NCBI GenBank assembly: GCA_009778355.1
Contig: WRJY01000325.1
Location: forward strand, 1 to 19,299
Direction of reading: 5' to 3'
Length of the DNA: 19,299 nucleotides
DNA from: Desulfovibrionaceae bacterium
Lineage (GTDB): Bacteria; Pseudomonadota; Gammaproteobacteria; Burkholderiales; Burkholderiaceae_C
The notes beneath the pieces were generated by a model. That model was given only the letters and a program-made list of their open reading frames with translations. It was not told the DNA's origin and made no database searches. Both the position numbers and the translations under genes were made by a program. Positions within the stretch are counted from its first letter, which is position 1; every line of letters begins with the position of its first letter. Positions 1 to 6,146 of this stretch are shown piece after piece.

Positions 1-147
1 ACCCAGCCAGAGGCTGGGCCTGTTCGCGCTGTCCAAAGGCGCGCAAGCGCCTTTGGAGCCGCAGCGCTCACCCTTGCCTGGCACGCCGACCACGGCACTG
101 GCGAGCGCGTCCAACTGCCGTTTCTAGGTTGAAAACGGAATAGGGGC
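1..147 (+). other. Window edge: possible C-terminal end of an upstream gene, with two hairpins
   Basis: No complete gene lies here. Two forward frames are open from the window edge: one stops at TAG 125-127 and has very high G/C at third positions, the other stops at TGA 130-132. Either could be the last ~40 codons of an upstream gene in the same operon as the deacetylase that starts at 148. I do not recognise either peptide. The stretch also carries two perfect inverted repeats, listed separately. A purine-rich GGAATAGGGG block lies just before the ATG at 148 and can serve as its ribosome-binding site. Confidence 0.3.
2..57. repeat. Two adjacent perfect hairpins (2-18 and 32-57)
   Basis: The first is CCCAGCC at 2-8 and its complement at 12-18 with a 3-nt loop. 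The second is TCCAAAGGCGC at 32-42 and its exact complement at 47-57, closed by a GCAA loop, which fits the stable GNRA tetraloop class. Neither is followed by a T-run, so neither is a standard intrinsic terminator. They may lie inside the end of an upstream coding sequence. Role unknown. Confidence 0.5.
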
Positions 148-1011
148 ATGGCGCAGGCCAAACCACTCATTGTTTGTGCCGACGATTACGCGGCCAGCGG
201 CGCCATTTCGCGCGGAATCGCCCAATTGGCGCGGGCCGGGCGGCTGACGGCCGCCAGTGCAATGACGCTCTCGCCGCGCTGGGCGCTGGATGCGCCGGCG
301 CTGCGCGAACTGCGCGGCCAGCTCGACGTGGGGCTGCATCTGGATTGGACCAGCCCGTTCGCTGCTGCCGCCGGACATGGGATGACGCTCGCGCGCGCGA
401 TGCTGCGCGCCGCATCCGGCGGGTTCGGGCGCGAACGCGCCCGCATCGTCATCGAGCGCCAGCTCGACGCTTTCGAGGCCCAGTGGCGCGCGCCGCCCGA
501 CCATGTGGACGGGCACCAGCACGTGCAGCAATTGGCGGGTATCCGCGAGGCGCTGCTCGAAACCTTGGCGCGGCGCTACCCGGATGGCGCCGCGGGCCGC
601 GGGCCGTGGCTGCGGGTGTCGCGCGTCGGCGCCGGTCAGGCGGGCATCAAGGGCCGCGTCATCACCGCGCTGGGCGCGACAACGCTCCAGCGTCTGGCGG
701 AGCAGGCCGGAGTGCCGTGTGCGCCCGGACTGTGGGGCGTATATGACTTTACAGGCGGCCCGGCCCGCTACGCGGCATTGATGGACGGCTGGCTGGCCCG
801 CGCCGCGGCGCGTGCGGTGCTGATGTGCCACCCTGCGCACAGCCAGGACGGCGATGCCGATCTGGCCGATGTCATCGCCCCGGCGCGCCGCTGGGAATTC
901 GATTTTCTGGGCAGTGCAGGGTTTGGTGAAATGCTGGCGCGGCACGGCGTTGCGCTTGTGCGCGGCAGTGTTTTGCCAGGGCCGCTACACTCGCTGCCCT
1001 TATGCCCTTGA
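148..1011 (+). CDS. ChbG/HpnK (YdjC)-family carbohydrate deacetylase, NaxD/LgmC-like
   Basis: A 287-residue cytoplasmic-looking protein, the usual length for the YdjC/ChbG family. The family's metal-dependent deacetylase motifs are visible in order: ADDY at residues 11-14, the HLD motif with H64, DGHQH at 121-125 (H123 and H125 being metal or catalytic ligands), and MCHPAH ending at H231. Known members remove acetyl groups from N-acetylated sugars; Francisella NaxD and its Bordetella relative do so on undecaprenyl-phosphate-linked amino sugars before transfer to lipid A. The downstream gene is an ArnT-like glycosyltransferase that overlaps this one by 10 nt, and a GT2/GtrA pair lies just beyond. 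This supports the lipid A role over chitobiose or hopanoid metabolism, but the substrate is inferred. The ATG start is preceded by a purine-rich block and no better start lies upstream. Confidence 0.88.
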   Translation: MAQAKPLIVCADDYAASGAISRGIAQLARAGRLTAASAMTLSPRWALDAPALRELRGQLDVGLHLDWTSPFAAAAGHGMTLARAMLRAASGGFGRERARIVIERQLDAFEAQWRAPPDHVDGHQHVQQLAGIREALLETLARRYPDGAAGRGPWLRVSRVGAGQAGIKGRVITALGATTLQRLAEQAGVPCAPGLWGVYDFTGGPARYAALMDGWLARAAARAVLMCHPAHSQDGDADLADVIAPARRWEFDFLGSAGFGEMLARHGVALVRGSVLPGPLHSLPLCP

Positions 1012-2633
1012 CTGAATCCCCTGCATTTGCGGCCTGTGCGGCCCGGCGCCGCTGTCCGCGTGCAACCGCGTGGTGGCTGATGGGGAGCTTGTTTGCACTG
1101 CTGCTGGTCTTGGCGGCGCTGCGCCCGCTGGCGCTGCCCGACGAGGGGCGCTACGGCGAAATCGGGCGCTGGATGGCTGTTAGCGGCGATTGGCTCATCC
1201 CGCGCCTGAACGGCCTGCCGTTTTTCCACAAGCCGCCTCTGCTGTACTGGCTGGAAGCGGCGTCGGTCACCGTGTTCGGCGCAACGCCTTGGGCGCTGCG
1301 GCTGGTTGTGGCGCTGCACGCGGCTTTGATGCTGGTGGCGCTGTTTCTGGCTGCACGGGCCTGGGGCGGCGAGCGCCTGGCTCGCCGCGCGGCGCTGATG
1401 CTGGGTTGCAGCCCGGCCTTTCTGCTCGGCGGCCAATACGTCAACCACGACACGCTGGTGGCGGCGTGGATCGGCGTGGCGATCTGGTGCTTTGCGGCGT
1501 CCTTCCTGCACGGCGAAAAACCGCACGCCGGCTGGGCGCTGGCCGGGTTCGCTGCCTGTGCGCTGGGCGTGCTCGGCAAGGGGCTGATCGGCGTGGCGCT
1601 GCCGGGGCTGGTGCTGCTGATCTGGCTGCTGTGGACGCGCCAGTTGCGCAAGGTCTGGCGGCTGCCCTGGCTGCGTGGCCTGCTGCTGTTTGCCGCCATC
1701 GCCGTGCCGTGGTTCGTACTGGCCGAGAGGCGCTTTCCGGGCATGTCGACCTATTTGTTCGGCGTGCAGCAATTCACACGCTACGTCGGTAGCGGCTTCA
1801 ACAACGCCTGGCCCTGGTGGTTTTACCTGCCGTGCATGGCGCTGCTGCTGTTTCCCTGGGTGTTCTTTGCGCTGGCTGAAGGAGTGGCCCAGGCACGGCT
1901 AAGGGCGGGGCAATGGGTGCAGTCCGCCGCGCCATCGCCAGCCAGCCCGTTGCCGCGGCAAGTGTGGCTGCTGTGCTGGATCTGGATCGCGGCAATTCTG
2001 GCGTTCTTTTCGATTCCCCAATCCAAGCTGATCGGCTACATCCTGCCCGTCATGCCGCCGCTGGCCTTGCTGGCCGCCGCGGGCTGGGGCCGGTGGATGG
2101 AAAGCCGCCGCGCTGCCGGGGCGTGGCTGGCGGCGCTGGCCGCGCTGACGCTGGTTGCGGTGGGCGTCACCCATGCCGTGGCGGGCCGTGATGCCGGCCG
2201 CTCCGGTTCGCGGGACATCGCGCAAGTACTGACCTGTGCTGCCGCGCCGGACGATCCGGTTTATGCGGTTGGCGGTTTCCCCTACGATTTACCGTTTCAT
2301 GCGCGGATGACGCATCCGCTCATCGTGGTGCAGAGTTGGGCGCGATTGCGCGAGACGGCGGGTGATGGTTGGCTGCGCGAGGTGTTCGAGGCGGGGGATT
2401 TCGAGCCGGCGCTGGCCGCGCGCGTGCTGCAATCGCCGCCCGCGGCGCTGGATGCCGCGCGCGCGGCGCCCAATGCCTGGATCGTCGCGCACCAGGAGAA
2501 GGCTGCCGCGATGAAGAGGGAAGGCTTCCACCTGGTGGCGCAGGGCGGGCGTTGGGCGTTGTACGCTTCGCCGCTGGCAATGCCTCATGCAGACTGCGCC
2601 AGCCGCGAGGGACTGCGTGATGCGTTGCCTTAG
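1002..2633 (+). CDS. ArnT/PMT-like integral-membrane glycosyltransferase (GT39 family)
   Basis: A 543-residue, very hydrophobic protein with about a dozen predicted membrane spans and a soluble C-terminal third. The first periplasmic loop carries the family signature: LPDEGRYGE at residues 45-53 (D47 and E48 are the expected catalytic/metal acidic pair) and FFHKPPLLYW at about 74-83. Family members move a sugar from undecaprenyl phosphate to lipid A or another acceptor on the periplasmic face: ArnT moves L-Ara4N, Francisella FlmK and Bordetella LgmB move amino hexoses. Its ATG lies 10 nt inside the upstream deacetylase gene, so the two are very likely co-transcribed and translationally coupled. 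No arnA or arnB homologue is in view, so a hexosamine donor is more likely than L-Ara4N. Family assignment is firm; donor and acceptor are inferred. Confidence 0.9.
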   Translation: MPLTESPAFAACAARRRCPRATAWWLMGSLFALLLVLAALRPLALPDEGRYGEIGRWMAVSGDWLIPRLNGLPFFHKPPLLYWLEAASVTVFGATPWALRLVVALHAALMLVALFLAARAWGGERLARRAALMLGCSPAFLLGGQYVNHDTLVAAWIGVAIWCFAASFLHGEKPHAGWALAGFAACALGVLGKGLIGVALPGLVLLIWLLWTRQLRKVWRLPWLRGLLLFAAIAVPWFVLAERRFPGMSTYLFGVQQFTRYVGSGFNNAWPWWFYLPCMALLLFPWVFFALAEGVAQARLRAGQWVQSAAPSPASPLPRQVWLLCWIWIAAILAFFSIPQSKLIGYILPVMPPLALLAAAGWGRWMESRRAAGAWLAALAALTLVAVGVTHAVAGRDAGRSGSRDIAQVLTCAAAPDDPVYAVGGFPYDLPFHARMTHPLIVVQSWARLRETAGDGWLREVFEAGDFEPALAARVLQSPPAALDAARAAPNAWIVAHQEKAAAMKREGFHLVAQGGRWALYASPLAMPHADCASREGLRDALP

Positions 2634-2639
2634 AGCCTG

Positions 2640-2671
2640 AAAAAGTGTCTGCGCGGCGGCGAAAAGACACT
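2640..2671 (-). terminator. Intrinsic terminator of the GT2-gtrA operon
   Basis: On the - strand a 7-bp stem (AGTGTCT at 2665-2671, pairing with 2644-2650) with a GC-rich 14-nt loop is followed by TTTT at 2643-2640. It lies in the 48-nt gap between the convergent ArnT-like and GtrA genes and ends the - strand operon. On the + strand the hairpin has no T-run. Confidence 0.55.
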
Positions 2672-2681
2672 GAACAGACTC

Positions 2682-3071
2682 TTAACGCCGGAAAGCCCAG
2701 AAGCGGCTGAGCATGAAAGTCTGCCCGGCTGCCAGCACCGCCGCCGCCAGCCACGCCCATGACGGCGGCCAGTGCAGGCCGCGGTAGCAGGCCACGAAGA
2801 ACAGTTCATTGCCCGCGAACCCGGCCAGCGAGGTCACGGCAAAGCGGCGCAAACTCTGGCCGGCGCTGGTGCCCGCGTCGCTGAAGCTCAAATGCCGGTG
2901 GCCGAAAAAGCTCACCCAGAAAGCGATGATGAAGCCGATCGGGTTGGCCGCCTCGGGCGGCAACACGCGGCGCGCGAGCGTGAAGACGGCAAAGTGCGTC
3001 AGCGCCGCCGCCGCGCCGACGGCCAGGAACCACAGCCCCGAGCGCAGCGCAGCGCGCTGTCCGGCGGTCAC
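2682..3071 (-). CDS. GtrA-family membrane protein, probable polyprenyl-phosphate sugar flippase
   Basis: The chosen start is GTG at 3071, which forms a GTGA 4-nt overlap with the stop of the upstream GT2 gene and gives 129 residues, the normal GtrA length. The open frame continues upstream to 3284, but that part is an arginine-rich shadow of the GT2 gene. Four hydrophobic segments are visible, beginning with LWFLAVGAAAALTHFAVF near the N-terminus. The middle carries the GtrA-like FWVSFFGHRHLSF stretch, and the C-terminus has FMLSRFWAFRR, matching the conserved N-R-x-W-x-F end of the family. GtrA proteins are thought to flip undecaprenyl-phosphate sugars across the inner membrane. Coupling to the polyprenyl-phosphate glycosyltransferase just upstream is the classic arrangement and supports that role. 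Confidence 0.85.
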   Translation of the reverse strand: MTAGQRAALRSGLWFLAVGAAAALTHFAVFTLARRVLPPEAANPIGFIIAFWVSFFGHRHLSFSDAGTSAGQSLRRFAVTSLAGFAGNELFFVACYRGLHWPPSWAWLAAAVLAAGQTFMLSRFWAFRR

Positions 3072-4042
3072 TGCGGTGTGTCCTCGGGCGGCAGGCCGCC
3101 GCCCTCGCGCTGGTCGATCAGATAGGCCGGGCGGCGCTTGACCTCGTCGTAGATGCGGCCCACATACTCGGCCAGCACGCCCACCGAGAGCAACTGGATG
3201 CCCGAGAGAAACATCATCCCGGCCACGATGGTGGCGTAGCCGGGCACGGCAATGCCTTCGTAAAAATAATCGAATACGACCCACGCGCCATAGCCGATCG
3301 AAGCCATCGCCAGCAACAGGCCCAGCACGGTGATCAGTTGCAGCGGCGCGGTCGAAAACGAGACCATGCCGGTCAGCGCCAGCGTGAACGCCCCGCGCAA
3401 CCCGAAGCGCGTGCGGCCGTGCCCGCGCGGCAGCGGTTCATAGTCGATGGCCGTGCTTTGAAACCCGACCCAGGCGTACAGCCCCTTCATGAAGCGGTTG
3501 CGCTCAGGCAGGCGGTTGAGGGCCTGCACCACCTTGCGATCCATCAGGCGAAAATCGCCCGCGTGGGCCGGAATTTCGATCCGGTTGCCCCAGTTGACGA
3601 AGCGGTAAAACAACCCCGCCAGCCCCGCGTACAAGGCCGGCTGGTCGGCGCGCGTGCGGCGCACCGCGTACACCACGTCCGCGCCCTCGCGCCAGCGCGC
3701 CAGCATTTCGGGCAGCAGCGCCGCCGGGTGCTGGCCGTCGGCATCCATGATCGTCACCACGTCGCCGCGCGCGGCCTGCAGCCCGGCGGTCAGCGCCGCC
3801 TCCTTACCGAAGTTGCGCGACAGCCGCAGCAGCACCACCTGCGGATGTGCGCGGATCAGCGCGCGCGCGGTCTCGACGGTATCGTCGCGGCTGCCGTCAT
3901 CGACCACGATCAACTCGACCGCCTCGGCCAGCCCGGTCAGCACTTGCAGCACCTGCGGCACGACGCGCACGAGATTGCGCGCCTCGTTGTAGGCGGGCAT
4001 GACGCAGGAAATCGAAACGGGGGCGGCGCGCGGGATCGTCAT
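3068..4042 (-). CDS. GT2 family undecaprenyl-phosphate glycosyltransferase (DPM1/ArnC/GtrB-like)
   Basis: A 324-residue protein with an N-terminal GT-A domain and a C-terminal pair of membrane helices (about residues 230-290). GT2 motifs are clear: MPAYNE at 15-20, VDDGS at 47-51, RNFGKEAAL at 76-84 and DADGQHP with the DxD at 100-102. This layout is that of ArnC, GtrB and YfdH, which load a sugar from a nucleotide donor onto undecaprenyl phosphate on the cytoplasmic face. It is co-transcribed with the overlapping GtrA gene. The deacetylase and the ArnT-like transferase lie convergently next door, so the product is likely an N-acetylated lipid-linked sugar that is then deacetylated and passed to lipid A, as described for Francisella FlmF2-NaxD-FlmK. 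No good Shine-Dalgarno is seen before the ATG at 4042. Sugar identity cannot be read from sequence. Confidence 0.9.
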   Translation of the reverse strand: MTIPRAAPVSISCVMPAYNEARNLVRVVPQVLQVLTGLAEAVELIVVDDGSRDDTVETARALIRAHPQVVLLRLSRNFGKEAALTAGLQAARGDVVTIMDADGQHPAALLPEMLARWREGADVVYAVRRTRADQPALYAGLAGLFYRFVNWGNRIEIPAHAGDFRLMDRKVVQALNRLPERNRFMKGLYAWVGFQSTAIDYEPLPRGHGRTRFGLRGAFTLALTGMVSFSTAPLQLITVLGLLLAMASIGYGAWVVFDYFYEGIAVPGYATIVAGMMFLSGIQLLSVGVLAEYVGRIYDEVKRRPAYLIDQREGGGLPPEDTPQ

Positions 4043-4184
4043 AAGGCGCGATCATGGCATGACCTGGGCCAGGGCGCCCGTCATGCGGTCTTGTTGTAAG
4101 CTACGCGTCGAGGTTTTTCCTAGGCAACTGGCTTGCTGCGCTGCTTTTCATTTCCTCCCACCGGCCTTTTCCTGCCCGACGATC

Positions 4185-5438
4185 GTGCGATCCCGTCGAA
4201 TTTTCCACGCCTTTCTGATCCTGTGCATTCTCCTCATGGGGGCGCTGGCGGTTTACCGCGCCGCCTTCAATGACGTTCAGCGCACCGATTTCACCGTCTA
4301 CACCGCCGCAGGCCAAGCCCTTCTCGACCATCAGGATATGTACCTGGCCGAGAACGCCCGCGGCTGGCGTTACGTCTATCCGCCGCCTTTTGCCATCCTG
4401 CTGGTTCTTCTGGCCCAGATGCCGCTGTGGCTGGGGGCTTTGCTCTGGTACCTGCTCACAGTTGCGGCCATCGGCGCTTCGGTCATCATGTCCGCCAACC
4501 TGCTCGGCGCCACGCCGCTCAGGCGCAAGCCGTATCTGCTTTACGGTTTGCCGCTGCTCGGCCTGGCGACATTGCTGAGCTCGGGCATTTTGCGCAGCCA
4601 GGCCTCGCCGTTCATGTTCTTCTTCATGATCGCGGCGTTTTACTTGCATCTGAAAAATCGCCCCGCCGCGGCAGGTTTCAGCCTGGCCTGCGCGGCGCTG
4701 CTCAAGGTGTTTCCGATCGTGCTGATCGTGTACTTCATCATGCGGCGGCAATGGCGGGCCGTGCTGGCCACGATGGCTGCGCTGATCCTGCTGGGCGTTG
4801 CGTTGCCCAGCCTGTATTGGGGTTGGCACTTCAACCTGGATCAATTCGCCCGTTGGGTTGACGTGGTCGGCCACCCGGCCACGATGGAAAACACTGACCG
4901 GGCGCAAACCTCTTCGCTCTACGAGCAGTTGCTCGACACCACCAAGCCGCGCAACCAGTCGCTGGAGGCGCTGTTTTTGAGCCTGGGCATGCCCGTCGAA
5001 CTGACTCGTTATGCCGTGGCGGCCTGTGCGGCGTTGATGCTGGCCGCCATGTGGATCAGCGCCCGCCGCATCCCGTTGCGGCAGCCACTTGGCGCTGACG
5101 AATCAACGCCGCGCGTGGCGGAAAGCCTGCTGTGCGGCGCCTTCATCTGCTGGTCACTGCTGATCTCGCCGATTGCCGAAGGGCATTATTTCGGCGCCCT
5201 GCTGTTGCCGCTGACCCTGCTCATGGGCCATGCCGATCAGGCCAGTCCGACCCGGCGCCAGAAAACATACTGTCTGACCGCCGGTACGGCCTTCATGATC
5301 CTCGTGACGAGCCTGACCGTGCCAGTAGCCACCGCGGTTTGGCGCCCGCTGTGCATCGCCACATTCCTGCTGTGGCTGCTGTGCCTGCGCCTGATTCCGG
5401 TGGCGCTGCGCGTCAAGAGCCTTGAAACTTGCCCGTAA
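4185..5438 (+). CDS. GT87 (DUF2029) family integral-membrane glycosyltransferase
   Basis: A protein of about 417 residues from GTG 4185, with some ten hydrophobic segments. An early periplasmic loop has TDFTVYTAAGQALL followed by RYVYPPPFAILLVL, the Y-P-P-x-F pattern characteristic of GT87 polyprenyl-phosphate-dependent mannosyltransferase-like proteins. A later loop holds AQTSSLYEQLL, resembling the family's N/D-Q-S motif. GT87 enzymes transfer sugars from polyprenyl phosphate on the outer face of the inner membrane; the acceptor here is unknown. The start is uncertain: the frame is open to 3999, ATG 4083 gives 34 extra residues of mixed character, and GTG 4185 or ATG 4236 place the first membrane helix at the N-terminus. 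It starts divergently from the GT2-gtrA operon, and the first part of the frame before 4185 holds the promoter region of both. Confidence 0.75.
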   Translation: MRSRRIFHAFLILCILLMGALAVYRAAFNDVQRTDFTVYTAAGQALLDHQDMYLAENARGWRYVYPPPFAILLVLLAQMPLWLGALLWYLLTVAAIGASVIMSANLLGATPLRRKPYLLYGLPLLGLATLLSSGILRSQASPFMFFFMIAAFYLHLKNRPAAAGFSLACAALLKVFPIVLIVYFIMRRQWRAVLATMAALILLGVALPSLYWGWHFNLDQFARWVDVVGHPATMENTDRAQTSSLYEQLLDTTKPRNQSLEALFLSLGMPVELTRYAVAACAALMLAAMWISARRIPLRQPLGADESTPRVAESLLCGAFICWSLLISPIAEGHYFGALLLPLTLLMGHADQASPTRRQKTYCLTAGTAFMILVTSLTVPVATAVWRPLCIATFLLWLLCLRLIPVALRVKSLETCP

Positions 5439-5536
5439 GCCATCAAATCGTCTGGCGCAACCTGATCCCGCTGTTCATCATCTCGGCCATCACCCTGCCG
5501 CTGGCGGCTTGGCTGTTCAGGCATCGGCTGGTTTGA
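5429..5536 (+). pseudogene. Remnant of a membrane-protein C-terminus, possibly an ABC-2 type permease
   Basis: Directly after the GT87 gene, in another frame, a run of about 31 codons (CAT 5441 to TGA 5534-5536) reads as a last transmembrane helix with an amphipathic lead and a basic end: IVWRNLIPLFIISAITLPL, then AWLFRHRLV. This looks like the final helix of ABC-2 type permeases or a similar inner-membrane protein. A TTG at 5429 could start a tiny ORF, but there is no ribosome-binding site. I read it as the leftover of a deleted gene. The assignment rests on pattern only. Confidence 0.3.
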
Positions 5537-5753
5537 AGCCGCCAAATCAAGCGTGCTAAAGTTAAGCAAAGTTAATTATTCTTAACTTGAAAATCAGATG
5601 AAAGACGTTTCAAATCAACAGGTTGCAGACCATCTCGACTTGACCGGTGGTGGGGGCAGTGCGCGGATGGACGTTGAAACACTCGCCTTTCATCCACGCG
5701 CCTGTTAGGATCCCATGCGGCCCTGGGCAGGTCATGCGTAAGGAACCCAAACT
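5537..5753. other. Intergenic region with AT-rich patch upstream of the antitoxin-like gene
   Basis: About 217 bases without a convincing gene; with the remnant just before it, the whole gap since the GT87 gene is 315 bases. The first 60 bases are clearly AT-richer than the surroundings and contain the inverted repeat listed separately. Near the end, TGTTAGGAT at about 5703-5711 resembles an extended -10 box for the gene at 5754, without a clear -35, and TAAGGA at about 5739-5744 is a plausible ribosome-binding site for its GTG start. Confidence 0.4.
5559..5588. repeat. AT-rich perfect inverted repeat, 8-bp arms
   Basis: AAGTTAAG at 5559-5566 is matched by its exact complement CTTAACTT at 5581-5588, separated by 14 AT-rich bases that contain a further partial copy (AAGTTAAT at 5569-5576). 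Arm symmetry and spacing fit a dimeric repressor or activator operator better than a terminator, since the stem has little G/C and no T-run follows. Its target gene is unknown. Confidence 0.4.
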
Positions 5754-5999
5754 GTGACTACCGTGCAAATCACTTTACCCGACCGGCTGGCGCAAGAGGC
5801 GCGGCAAGCGGGGTTGCTGTCGCAGCCCATGCTGGAACGGTGGTTGCGCGATCAACTCAAGGCGCGGCAGGTCGATGAACTGTTTGCGGCGATGGACCGC
5901 ATGGCCATCGTTAGCGAGCCGGCGGTCATGTCGCCAGAGGAAGTAGCCGAGGAAATTGCCGTCATGCGCGCCGAACGGCGCGAGAAGAACGCAACCTGA
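5754..5999 (+). CDS. Small RHH-like antitoxin protein, partner of a truncated PIN toxin
   Basis: An 81-residue protein starting at GTG 5754 with TAAGGA about 10 nt upstream. The N-terminus (TTVQITLPDRLAQEARQAGL) reads like a ribbon-helix-helix DNA-binding strand plus first helix. The middle is amphipathic (MLERWLRDQLKARQVDELF). The acidic-basic C-terminal tail (EEVAEEIAVMRAERREK) is the sort that wraps a toxin. Size and placement 12 nt before a PIN-domain reading frame are those of a VapB-type type II antitoxin. The PIN frame is broken after about 33 codons, so this looks like an orphaned antitoxin. It might autoregulate its own promoter or cross-react with another toxin; neither can be read from sequence. 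Confidence 0.65.
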   Translation: MTTVQITLPDRLAQEARQAGLLSQPMLERWLRDQLKARQVDELFAAMDRMAIVSEPAVMSPEEVAEEIAVMRAERREKNAT

Positions 6000-6011
6000 C
6001 AACCTTGTACC

Positions 6012-6110
6012 GTGCGGCTGGTGCTTGACACGAACGTGGCGGTCTCGGCCGTCTTGTGGGGCGGTACGGCTCGGCTGTTGCTGCACGCTGCGCGTGAGAA
6101 GCGGATCCGC
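6012..6110 (+). pseudogene. Truncated PIN-domain toxin (N-terminal fragment only)
   Basis: From GTG 6012 the frame reads VRLVLDTNVAVSAVLWGG, then LLLHAAREKRIRV. This is the beginning of the PIN-family 'putative toxin-antitoxin component' group, with the first catalytic aspartate in LVLDTN. After about 33 residues the resemblance stops. The remaining catalytic acidic residues and roughly 100 residues are missing, and the frame runs without a stop into the efflux lipoprotein gene whose own start is at 6147. It is therefore a deletion remnant of a toxin once encoded with the small protein at 5754-5999. Confidence 0.7.
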
Positions 6111-6146
6111 GTGCGCTGCTGCAGGCTCTTCATTGAAATGTTCGCC

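Noticed and set aside
986..991. TACACT as -10 box for a separate ArnT-like gene promoter
   Set aside because: Only ~10 bases before the ATG, no -35 at proper spacing, and the gene overlaps the upstream coding sequence.
2682..3284. 200-residue version of the GtrA protein
   Set aside because: The first 71 residues are an arginine-rich shadow of the GT2 gene; GTG 3071 gives the normal family length and a 4-nt overlap.
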